Below, in pieces: positions 1 to 6,889 of a stretch of DNA of 64,000 bases (the first letter of the stretch is position 1; each line of letters begins with the position of its first letter). This DNA comes from Filimonas sp. (GTDB lineage: Bacteria > Bacteroidota > Bacteroidia > Chitinophagales > Chitinophagaceae): NCBI GenBank assembly GCA_017306865.1, contig JAFKHH010000011.1, forward strand, positions 1,224,450 to 1,288,449, read 5' to 3'. Both the position numbers and the translations under genes were made by a program. The notes beneath the pieces were generated by a model. It did not search any database, was not told where the DNA came from, and saw nothing but the letters and a program-made list of their open reading frames with translations.

Positions 1-1
1 A

Positions 2-1327
2 AGCTATCACAAAACGTACACTACAAGAGAGGAAACCGCAGCGGCGGCTATTATGGCTGGTGTAGACCTGGAGTGCGGTGGCCTGTTGCAGGCGGATGTA
101 AAAAAGGCAATAGACAAAGGGCTACTGACAGAAAAAGAGATCGACGGTGCTATAGCAAAAACATTGCTTACGCAAATGAAATTGGGGTTCTTTGATAATC
201 CTGCAGCTATTCCCTATAGTAAATACGGGGCAGATAGCGTGCATAATACAACCCACATTAGCCTAACCCGCCGTGTGGCCGCGCAGGCAATGGTGCTGCT
301 GAAGAATAGTGGTAACCTGTTGCCATTACAAAAAGCAAAATATCCATCCATTATGGTTGTAGGGCCAAATGCAGGTTCGCTGGATGCGCTTATGGCTAAC
401 TACCACGGTATCTCTGGCAATATGGTAACATTTGCAGAAGGTATTGCAAATGCAGCCGGGCCTGCTACCGCAGTTGATTATGACCAGGGATGCGACTTTA
501 CGGATACAACTCACTTTGGTGGTATATGGGCGGCTGGCAATAGTAGCCTGACTATTGCAATAGTGGGACTTACGCCATTGCTGGAAGGTGAGGCCGGCGA
601 TGCCTTTCTCTCTACAGGTGATAAAACTACACTAAGCTTACCACGCTCACATATAGTGTACCTGAAAAAATTAAGAGCTTCCAGTAAGAAGCCGATTGTG
701 GTAGTGGTGACGGCGGGCAGTGCTGTAGATATAAAAGAGATAGAGCCGTATGCAGATGCGGTAGTACTGGCATGGTATCCGGGTGAGCAGGGCGGTAATG
801 CGCTGGCGGATGTATTGTTTGGAAAAGTGAATCCTTCCGGCAGATTACCTGTGACGTTTTATAACACATTGAACGATGTGCCTGCGTTTGATAACTATGC
901 TATGAAAGATCGCACCTATCGTTACTTCCGTGGGAATGTGCAATATCCATTTGGCTTTGGACTTAGTTACACTTCATTTAGCTATACATGGAAACAACAC
1001 CCCGCAGACGTATATAAGCGGGATGATTCTATCCGGTGTAGTGTAAGCATTGCAAATACAGGTGCGTATGATGGTGAGGAGGCGTTGCAGGCTTATGTTG
1101 AATATCCATCAATGGAGCGGATGCCAATAAAGGAATTGAAAGCATTTAAGAAAGTGGCGATCAGGAAAAATGAAACCACAATTGTTAACCTGTCTATTGC
1201 TGTGTCTGAGTTACGTAAGTGGGATCTGAATACGAATAGCTGGAAGTTGTATCCGGGACAATATAAAATAGTGATTGGCAAGAATGCTAAAGAAGAATTG
1301 TTGAGCCACGCGTTTGCGATACAATAG
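2..1327 (+). CDS. Glycoside hydrolase family 3, C-terminal part (5' truncated by window edge)
   Basis: The reading frame is open from base 2, so the gene starts outside the window; about 441 residues are visible. Early in the visible part is the motif AGVDLECGG, which in GH3 beta-glucosidases and beta-xylosidases lies just after the (beta/alpha)8 domain that carries the nucleophile. A GH3 C-terminal alpha/beta sandwich domain follows (VVGPNAG, then a WYPGEQGG-type motif) and then a fibronectin-III-like domain (YPFGFGLSYTSF, ending in IVIGKNA). Family knowledge: such enzymes release sugars from the non-reducing ends of beta-glucans or xylans, usually in the periplasm. It could serve the locus at 12659-25957, but about 11 kb of unrelated genes lie between. 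The catalytic Asp is outside the window, so exact substrate cannot be argued. Confidence 0.93.
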   Translation, partial: SYHKTYTTREETAAAAIMAGVDLECGGLLQADVKKAIDKGLLTEKEIDGAIAKTLLTQMKLGFFDNPAAIPYSKYGADSVHNTTHISLTRRVAAQAMVLLKNSGNLLPLQKAKYPSIMVVGPNAGSLDALMANYHGISGNMVTFAEGIANAAGPATAVDYDQGCDFTDTTHFGGIWAAGNSSLTIAIVGLTPLLEGEAGDAFLSTGDKTTLSLPRSHIVYLKKLRASSKKPIVVVVTAGSAVDIKEIEPYADAVVLAWYPGEQGGNALADVLFGKVNPSGRLPVTFYNTLNDVPAFDNYAMKDRTYRYFRGNVQYPFGFGLSYTSFSYTWKQHPADVYKRDDSIRCSVSIANTGAYDGEEALQAYVEYPSMERMPIKELKAFKKVAIRKNETTIVNLSIAVSELRKWDLNTNSWKLYPGQYKIVIGKNAKEELLSHAFAIQ

Positions 1328-1354
1328 TGAGTGGTGAGTAGTCTGTTGTGAATG
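1327..1354 (+). repeat. Heptad repeat, GTGAGTG type (copy 1)
   Basis: Four consecutive 7-bp units with the pattern GTGAGTN, GTGAGTN, GTCNGTT, GTGAATN begin at the stop codon of the GH3 gene. The same four-unit pattern recurs at 14493, 25973, 36582, 43564 and 59044. Confidence 0.7.
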
Positions 1355-1479
1355 ACGGCTCTGTGTTCTCTGCGTTACATATATCGCAAAGTGTATAGAA
1401 AGATGATGAGTGGAGATATGCAGATGAAGTAAGTCTAAAACAATTCTGTTGGGATAAATTGATACAAGGGACGCATAGA

Positions 1480-1547
1480 ATGTCTCGCGGAAAACGCTAA
1501 AAACGCGGAAGAAAAATTCTGCACTTTCTGTGTTTTTCGCGAGACAT
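1480..1547. repeat. Fold-back sequence in intergenic region
   Basis: ATGTCTCGCGGAAAA (1480-1494) is the reverse complement, with one mismatch, of bases 1533-1547, leaving a 38-base loop. It lies in the 350-bp gap between the GH3 gene and the ArsR operon; the rest of this gap shows only low-complexity CTCTGCG-like sequence. Similar CGCGAG-containing text occurs near 59110-59140, so it is probably another dispersed intergenic repeat. Confidence 0.5.
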
Positions 1548-1613
1548 ATTTCTTCTATAATCTTCTCTTTTCCTGCGCCCCGCCGGTGAATCCAAAAATT
1601 TTAATCTAAATAA

Positions 1614-1660
1614 TTTGCGAAAACAAATGGTTGCGCATATATTTGCAACCGAATAGTTGC
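1614..1660 (+). promoter_or_regulatory. Promoter and likely ArsR operator
   Basis: A TTTG box (1614-1617) and a TATATTTG box (1638-1645) are separated by 20 bases, an excellent match to the Bacteroidota promoter TTTG-N19/21-TAnnTTTG. The second box lies inside an inverted repeat GGTTGC (1629-1634) / GCAACC (1645-1650), and a further GTTGC follows at 1656-1660. Overlap with the promoter suggests autorepression by the ArsR protein encoded just downstream; the operator assignment is inference. Confidence 0.65.
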
Positions 1661-1677
1661 TTTTAAAAGAAATCGAT

Positions 1678-1995
1678 ATGAGGAGAGACGTTTTCCAGGC
1701 TATTGCCGATCCTACGAGGAGGGCGATCATCGTGTTGTTAGCCACGCAGGTAATGACGCCGAATGCGATTGCCGAGCATTTTGCTACAACCAGGCAGGCT
1801 GTTTCCAAACACTTGAAGATCCTTTCTGAGTGTGAGCTGGTAAAACAGAAACCTGATGGGAGGGAGATCTATTACCAACTGGAAGTAAAGAAGATGAAGG
1901 AAGTGGATAAGTGGTTAGAACAGTTCAGGAAGATATGGGAAGACAGGTTTAACCAGTTAGATGACGTATTACTAAAACTAAAAAACAATAAATAG
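1678..1995 (+). CDS. ArsR-family winged-helix transcriptional regulator
   Basis: A 105-residue protein from the ATG at 1678. It has the typical small ArsR-type fold: an N-terminal [11 protein letters not shown] helix, a recognition helix around [13 protein letters not shown], and a beta wing with REIYYQLE. No Cys/His metal site is evident, so it belongs with the SdpR/PagR-like members that usually sit next to SRPBCC genes rather than metal sensors. A TTG at 1657 would extend the frame by seven codons, but that codon lies within the candidate operator and almost at the expected transcription start, so the ATG is preferred. It is directly followed (no gap) by the SRPBCC gene and then a DoxX gene, forming an operon it probably represses. 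Confidence 0.92.
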   Translation: MRRDVFQAIADPTRRAIIVLLATQVMTPNAIAEHFATTRQAVSKHLKILSECELVKQKPDGREIYYQLEVKKMKEVDKWLEQFRKIWEDRFNQLDDVLLKLKNNK

Positions 1996-2493
1996 ATGAA
2001 ACTACAATTTGATTTCCTGGTTGATAAAGAAAAAAACACCATTACTGTAAAACGTGAATTTGCAGCAGGCCGCCAACTGGTATGGGATGCGTACACTAAA
2101 AGTGAGTTGCTGGATCAGTGGTTTGCACCAAGGCCATTGACTACTAAAACAAAATCTATGGACTTCCGGGAAGGTGGTCATTGGTTATATGCAATGGTAG
2201 ACCCCGGCGGAATGGAATACTGGGCACGTCTCGACTATGTAACAATTAACCCGATAGATAATTATTCTGCGCTGGATGCGTTTAGTAATGAAGAAGGTAC
2301 GATCAATCCAGACCTGCCCCGTGCTAAATGGGAAGTAAGTTTTAGCGATAAGAATGAACATGCGTTGGTTGAAAACGTTGTTACTTATGCTTCTTTGCAG
2401 GACCTGGAGAAGGTAATAGAAATGGGGCTGAAAGAAGGATTGACTGCAACACTTGAAAAATTAGATGAACTCTTATTAACACTGGTAAAATAG
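1996..2493 (+). CDS. SRPBCC / AHSA1-domain protein
   Basis: The 165-residue product shows the START-like (SRPBCC) hydrophobic-cavity fold of the AHSA1 (Aha1 C-terminal homology) family: the start motif VKREFAAGRQLVWDAYTKSELLDQWF-like region (residues ~16-41), a central DFREGGHW strand and a C-terminal amphipathic helix. Family members bind small hydrophobic ligands; the ligand is unknown. Its ATG abuts the stop of the ArsR gene (TAGATG), implying translational coupling, and it is followed 6 bp later by DoxX. The ArsR-SRPBCC pairing is very common and suggests a response to a small organic compound. Confidence 0.92.
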   Translation: MKLQFDFLVDKEKNTITVKREFAAGRQLVWDAYTKSELLDQWFAPRPLTTKTKSMDFREGGHWLYAMVDPGGMEYWARLDYVTINPIDNYSALDAFSNEEGTINPDLPRAKWEVSFSDKNEHALVENVVTYASLQDLEKVIEMGLKEGLTATLEKLDELLLTLVK

Positions 2494-2499
2494 TAATGT

Positions 2500-2877
2500 A
2501 TGAAAAATAAAATCCTTTTTGTTTTATGCGTACTTGCCGGTCTTCTGTTTATCAACGCCGGATTGGATAAGTTTTTCCACTATATGCCTGTACCGAAAGA
2601 CATGCCTGAAAAAATGATCAAGGTAGGGATGGCATTTATGGAAATAGGCTGGCTGATGCCGCTGGTTGGTACAATAGAGCTTTTGGGTGGCCTGCTGCTC
2701 GTTATTCCGAGAACGCGCCCGCTGGGTGCTATAGTGCTCCTGCCTGTACTTACCGGTATTGTACTTGCAAACATTACAATGGCGCCATCAGGTTTGTCTA
2801 TTGCGCTTCCCCTCGTAGCTATTGTTCTCTGGGTAATTATAGATAATAGGGAAAAGTACTTACCAATGGTTAAATAG
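2500..2877 (+). CDS. DoxX-family integral membrane protein
   Basis: A 125-residue protein with four predicted membrane helices (about residues 5-22, 45-68, 75-93, 98-115) and the early motif LFINAGLDKFFHY that is typical of DoxX/DoxD-like proteins. The family is linked to quinone- or thiol-related redox functions at the inner membrane, without a firm activity for this subgroup. It is the last gene of the ArsR-SRPBCC-DoxX operon. Confidence 0.88.
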   Translation: MKNKILFVLCVLAGLLFINAGLDKFFHYMPVPKDMPEKMIKVGMAFMEIGWLMPLVGTIELLGGLLLVIPRTRPLGAIVLLPVLTGIVLANITMAPSGLSIALPLVAIVLWVIIDNREKYLPMVK

Positions 2878-2964
2878 GTGTATTGATATATTGTTGTATG
2901 GTTTAATTGTTGATCGCTTCGCGATTGTAGTAATTCACCGCAGAGGCGGGGAGGGCGGGGAGCT

Positions 2965-3040
2965 GATTTGAGATTTGAAATTTGATATTTGAAATGAGCT
3001 GTACGATTAAATGCTCATCACAAATATCAAATTCAAACAA
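2965..3040. repeat. Heptad repeat, GATTTGA type, inverted pair (copy 2)
   Basis: Four 7-bp units (GATTTGA, GATTTGA, AATTTGA, TATTTGA) at 2965-2992 are followed after about 30 bases by units of complementary sense (TCAAAT-type) near 3022-3040, so the region can fold back. The preceding bases 2931-2960 carry a CACCGCAGAGGCGGGG text found again, in opposite sense, at 9446-9478. Confidence 0.65.
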
Positions 3041-3080
3041 TTAAACCGTGCAACACTAAAATCATTTATCCGGGCGAATC

Positions 3081-3113
3081 AAAAGAGCCACCGCATAGCG
3101 GTGGTTCTTTTTT
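3081..3113 (+). terminator. Rho-independent terminator
   Basis: CCACCGC (3088-3094) pairs with GCGGTGG (3098-3104) around a 3-base loop, extended by A-rich and T-rich flanks, then a run of T. It would end the ArsR-SRPBCC-DoxX transcript. Confidence 0.85.
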
Positions 3114-3207
3114 GTATATAACACAATGCTTTGATTATTATGAACGTCCCTGTAGGCTACCGCAGAATGTTGGGGTAATGTTTTTTAAATATATTAAATG
3201 TTCTCTT

Positions 3208-3238
3208 TTTGTGAACTTTTGATAAAAAGCTATCTTTG
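3208..3238 (+). promoter_or_regulatory. Promoter of higBA, probably giving a leaderless mRNA
   Basis: TTTG (3208-3211), 19 bases, then TATCTTTG (3231-3238): a near-perfect Bacteroidota promoter. The ATG of the toxin begins only 3 bases later, so the transcript would have almost no leader. Confidence 0.7.
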
Positions 3239-3240
3239 CA

Positions 3241-3597
3241 ATGAGAATTCACCTGGTTAGAAAGGAGACGTTAGAATTATTTGCTCAAGGAAATGTACAA
3301 AGCCGGTCAGCGTTTACAGAATGGTTAAATAAATTGAAATATGCTGAATGGCATGCTCCCGGAGATATATTATCTACTTTTCCAAGTGCTGACCTGTTGG
3401 GGAATGGTTCGAATAGAGTGGTTTTTGATATAGGAGGGAATAAATACAGATTAATTGCAAAATATGCGTTTGGCGATAAGCAAATACATTTATTTGTCTG
3501 CTGGATAGGAACGCATGCCGCGTATAGCAAACTTTGTAAAGAGGGCGAACAATATATAGTGAGAATCTATAAAAAAATGAAAGATGGAAACACTTAA
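3241..3597 (+). CDS. higB: HigB-type mRNA interferase toxin
   Basis: 118 residues matching the HigB_toxin family: basic N-terminus MRIHLVRKETLELFA, a central RVVFDIGGNKYRLIAK strand pair and the diagnostic IGTHAAYSKLC near the C-terminus. Family knowledge: RelE-fold ribosome-dependent endoribonuclease that cleaves mRNA at low antitoxin levels. The start is fixed by lack of any other Met before residue 60 and by homology of the N-terminus. The toxin gene comes first and overlaps the antitoxin gene by 14 bp, the usual hig order. Base composition is more AT-rich than neighbours, as in many mobile toxin-antitoxin modules. Confidence 0.93.
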   Translation: MRIHLVRKETLELFAQGNVQSRSAFTEWLNKLKYAEWHAPGDILSTFPSADLLGNGSNRVVFDIGGNKYRLIAKYAFGDKQIHLFVCWIGTHAAYSKLCKEGEQYIVRIYKKMKDGNT

Positions 3598-3997
3598 ATA
3601 CAAAATAATAAATAGCAAGAAACAGTATAAAACGTATTGCGATATACTTGAGCAGCTTGTGTTTTCTGATATTAAAAATCAAAACACAAAAGATGAGATT
3701 GCATTATTAAACTTGCTGATAGAGACGTGGGATAAAAAGCATAATTCTTTTCATGAATTAGACCCGGTGCAATTGCTTCAATCTTTTATGAAAGAGAAGG
3801 ATTTGAAGGCAAAAGACCTGGTTGAGATCTTAGACCTTAGTAAAGGATATATTTCTGATATACTGCATTATAAAAAAGGGTTCTCAAAAGAGGTGATCAG
3901 GAAACTTGCTGATTATTTTAAAGTATCCCAGGAAGCATTTAACCGGCCTTATACACTTGTTGTTAAAAAAGACCAGTTAAGTCTTCAGCATAGTTGA
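3584..3997 (+). CDS. higA: HigA-type antitoxin, XRE helix-turn-helix
   Basis: 137 residues. The N-terminal half is helical and presumably contacts the toxin; residues ~71-118 form an XRE/Cro-type HTH (LKAKDLVEILDLSKGYISDIL). Overlap with higB indicates translational coupling. The protein is expected to neutralise HigB and to repress the promoter at 3208-3238, where an operator would have to lie, although I see no clear symmetrical site. The stop codon is the first base triplet of a heptad repeat array. Confidence 0.92.
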   Translation: METLKYKIINSKKQYKTYCDILEQLVFSDIKNQNTKDEIALLNLLIETWDKKHNSFHELDPVQLLQSFMKEKDLKAKDLVEILDLSKGYISDILHYKKGFSKEVIRKLADYFKVSQEAFNRPYTLVVKKDQLSLQHS

Positions 3998-4071
3998 TTT
4001 GAGATTTGGAATTTGAGATGAACTGTACGAGTAAATACTCATCTCAAATCTAAAATTTCAAATCTCAAATC
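3996..4071. repeat. Heptad repeat, GATTTGA type, inverted pair (copy 3)
   Basis: GATTTGA, GATTTGG, AATTTGA, GATGAAC (from 3996) and the complementary units TCAAATC, TAAAATT, TCAAATC, TCAAATC (4044-4071) flank a 20-base spacer. It lies between the convergent higA and permease genes, and could act as a weak bidirectional terminator. Confidence 0.7.
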
Positions 4072-4115
4072 ATCCTCAACAATTAAACCATCAAACAATA
4101 CAACATTAAAATCTC

Positions 4116-6530
4116 TTACTCATTCCTTAAACTCTTCACCGGATTTGTCAATGCTGTTTTTATTGCCTGGAAGCTGACGGTGAGTAGGGCTATCAGGATA
4201 GCAGCCACGGCTGCTGCGGCAAACACCCACCAGCTTAGCTGTACCCTGTACTGGTAGCTTTGCAGCCAGTTGTGCATAGTCCACCATGCAACCGGAAAGG
4301 CAACAATGCAAGCGATAATAACCAGCAATAAAAAATCTTTAGATAAGAGTACGACGATGCCTGATACCTGTGCGCCTAAGACCTTACGTATGCTGATCTC
4401 TTTTGTACGACGCTCGGCAGTATAAGCCGCTAAACCAAATAAGCCCAGGCAGGAAATAACAATTGCCAGTATTGCAAATATCCTGGACAGTTTCCCGATC
4501 AACGTTTCATTTAGAAATAGATTATTAAACTGGTCATCTACAAACTTATATTCAAAAGGATAATCGGGAACGTGTTGTTTTATAACACTGCCGATTTTAT
4601 TGAGCGTAGCCTCAATATCGCTATTGTGTTTTGTTCTGATATAAAGTAACGTAGCCGGTTGCGTACTGTTGTAAAAGATAACGGGCGAAGACTGTCCATA
4701 CATATCGCCATATACATAATCCTTTACTACACCCACCACAGTCAGTTTATAGCCACCCCTTTCTTCGGACCAGAATATAGATTTGCCGATAGCACTTCCT
4801 TTGCCTAATAGCTTTTCCATAGATTCAGTAACAACTACATTAAAGCCGTTTGCCGGAACCTTGGGTGTATGTTGCTCATTAAACTCAAAGAGGTCTGTTG
4901 GTTCAAAATCCCTGCCACGGAGTACCTGCATACCAACAGTAGATATAAACTCTTTACTTACCAACCGCTGGGAAATAACGATAATACTGTTTGGCGCTTT
5001 GCCTGGCCAGGTAAGCCCGGTAGTATTATTGCCGGAGGTAATGGTTTCATGGTCTGCCAGCGTTGCATTCTGCACCGTGCCGGTATTGATCAGGTCTTGT
5101 TTAATAGAGTTGAATTGCTCCAGCATATTGCCACGCAATTCTACCTGTAATAAGTTGTTTTTATCATAGCCTATATTTCTCTGCTTCACATACTGTATCT
5201 GCTGGTATACAACCACTGTACCTATAATTAATACAATAGAAACAACAAACTGTGTGATTACAAGCCCTTTCCTGATAGCGGCTGCGCTGCTGTTTTTTAG
5301 TTTCACTCCTTTTAAAACAGCTATCGGGTTAAAAGAGGACAGGTAGAAAGAAGGGTAACTGCCCGCTATTAATCCGCATAGTATAGTAATGGCTATTAAA
5401 GAAAAGAGGTGTGCAGGATTCGCCAGTTGTATAGAAAGATTTTTTTGTACAAGTGTATTAAATAATGGCAGCACCATGCTTATTAATAATAACGCAACCA
5501 AAGTGGCGAGTAGGGACATGAACAATGCCTCGCCAATGAACTGCATGATCAGTCTTTGTTTTCCTGATCCCAATACCTTACGTACACCAACCTCCTTTGC
5601 GCGCTTTTCGCTTCGCGCAGTTGCAAGGTTCATAAAATTGATACATGCAACAATGAGTATGATCCATGCTATTATAGAAAATAAACGCACATATAATATT
5701 CTGCCATCACCCGTCTGCTTACCGTTTTTAAAATCATCATACAAATGCCACTCATTCATGTTGAACAAGAAAGCGTGTGAAGTAGAGGTTTGCGCTCCTT
5801 GTTTCTTCGCAATAAAGTCGTGCAGTTGTTTGTTTACATCAGCAACGTGCACACCTGTTTTTAATGCCACATAAGTATTAATACCAAAGTTGCCCCATTT
5901 GTCCAGCCAGCCATTGTCTTCCCGGTACACTTCATAAGGGATCAGCCAGTCGAACTGCAGGGAAGAGTTCTCCGGCATGTTTTTCAACACACCTGATACT
6001 ATATAGTCCTGTTTGTTGTCGATCCTGATAGATTTGCCTACAATGTTTTTGGTATCGCCAAATACATTTCGCGCCGTTCTCTCTGTGATTACAACAGAAT
6101 GCAATTGCGAAAATGCATTGCTTGCGGAGCCTTCCTGGAATGGGAAAGCGAACATATCAAATACTGATGGGTCTGCATATCTTCCGGACGCATACAATGT
6201 TTTGTCTCCATTGGTAAATAAGAGGGACGTAGAGCCTTCGGACATCCGGCACGTGTTTGCTACACCAGGCACTTCGCTAAGTATGGAAGGGGCTAGCGGC
6301 CCAGGTGTAGATGAGTGAGTGAAAACACCAGCGTCTACATCTGCATTTATTTCTACAAGATATAATTCATCTTTTTTCTGATAAGTGTTATCATAGTTTA
6401 CCTCATCTTCTACCCATAAAAAAATAAGCGCTGCACAGGTAATGCCAATAGCAAGGCCTGCTATATTTAAAAAGCTGTAAGCTTTGTTTTTCCAGAGGCT
6501 ACGCAGTGTGGATTTAAAAAAGATAAGCAT
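4116..6530 (-). CDS. MacB/FtsX-type ABC transporter permease
   Basis: An 804-residue protein with the duplicated layout of the large Bacteroidota permeases: helix (~20-40), periplasmic MacB_PCD domain (~45-270), FtsX block of three helices containing RSEKRAKEVGVRKVLGSGK (~280-410), a fourth helix (~425-445), a second periplasmic domain (~450-670) and a C-terminal FtsX block with TKEISIRKVLGA (~680-800). Such proteins act with a LolD/MacB-like ATPase in mechanotransmission across the periplasm (efflux, lipoprotein or peptide handling); no ATPase gene is in the window. It is divergent from a paralogue at 6890, about one third of positions appearing alike. Substrate unknown. Confidence 0.93.
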   Translation of the reverse strand: MLIFFKSTLRSLWKNKAYSFLNIAGLAIGITCAALIFLWVEDEVNYDNTYQKKDELYLVEINADVDAGVFTHSSTPGPLAPSILSEVPGVANTCRMSEGSTSLLFTNGDKTLYASGRYADPSVFDMFAFPFQEGSASNAFSQLHSVVITERTARNVFGDTKNIVGKSIRIDNKQDYIVSGVLKNMPENSSLQFDWLIPYEVYREDNGWLDKWGNFGINTYVALKTGVHVADVNKQLHDFIAKKQGAQTSTSHAFLFNMNEWHLYDDFKNGKQTGDGRILYVRLFSIIAWIILIVACINFMNLATARSEKRAKEVGVRKVLGSGKQRLIMQFIGEALFMSLLATLVALLLISMVLPLFNTLVQKNLSIQLANPAHLFSLIAITILCGLIAGSYPSFYLSSFNPIAVLKGVKLKNSSAAAIRKGLVITQFVVSIVLIIGTVVVYQQIQYVKQRNIGYDKNNLLQVELRGNMLEQFNSIKQDLINTGTVQNATLADHETITSGNNTTGLTWPGKAPNSIIVISQRLVSKEFISTVGMQVLRGRDFEPTDLFEFNEQHTPKVPANGFNVVVTESMEKLLGKGSAIGKSIFWSEERGGYKLTVVGVVKDYVYGDMYGQSSPVIFYNSTQPATLLYIRTKHNSDIEATLNKIGSVIKQHVPDYPFEYKFVDDQFNNLFLNETLIGKLSRIFAILAIVISCLGLFGLAAYTAERRTKEISIRKVLGAQVSGIVVLLSKDFLLLVIIACIVAFPVAWWTMHNWLQSYQYRVQLSWWVFAAAAVAAILIALLTVSFQAIKTALTNPVKSLRNE

Positions 6531-6889
6531 ATGTTTGAGTTGTGTTATTTCAAAATCAAAAAAGAAGCCTTTCGCATAGGCCTTTGAAAATCAAATCATT
6601 TACTTAAAAGTGAGGTAGAGCTACTGTCCGGTTTTGATACACCCGGCGTACGCTAACAATATTAAACCGTCTTGAGGGAACCGCAAAAAAGAGGACGTAT
6701 ATTTCTGCGGAACACTTCAATAAAGCCATAACGCAATTCATCCTAAAACCATTTTCCGTCACAAAAAGGAACGTTCATTGTATCAGAAACGAACAAGTTC
6801 GTAAAGCTGACTTCGGACAGGTCTTTAAAAATGAAGTACTTATAAAAATGGCATTGGCTTAGCGATAAAAAACTATCAAATCAATTGCT
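6531..6889. other. Divergent intergenic region between two permease genes
   Basis: 359 bp without a gene. It should hold promoters for both permeases. On the plus strand a sigma-54-like element is visible at 6849-6863 (separate entry). An imperfect repeat GAACGTTC/GAACAAGTTCG occurs at about 6771-6815. No TAnnTTTG promoter was found for the minus-strand gene. Confidence 0.5.
6849..6863 (+). promoter_or_regulatory. Possible sigma-54 (-24/-12) promoter
   Basis: TGGCATTGGCTTAGC has the GG-N10-GC spacing required for sigma-54, with TGGCA matching the -24 box and TAGC a degenerate -12 box (consensus TTGC). It lies 27 bases before the ATG at 6890. A single short match can arise by chance. Confidence 0.3.
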
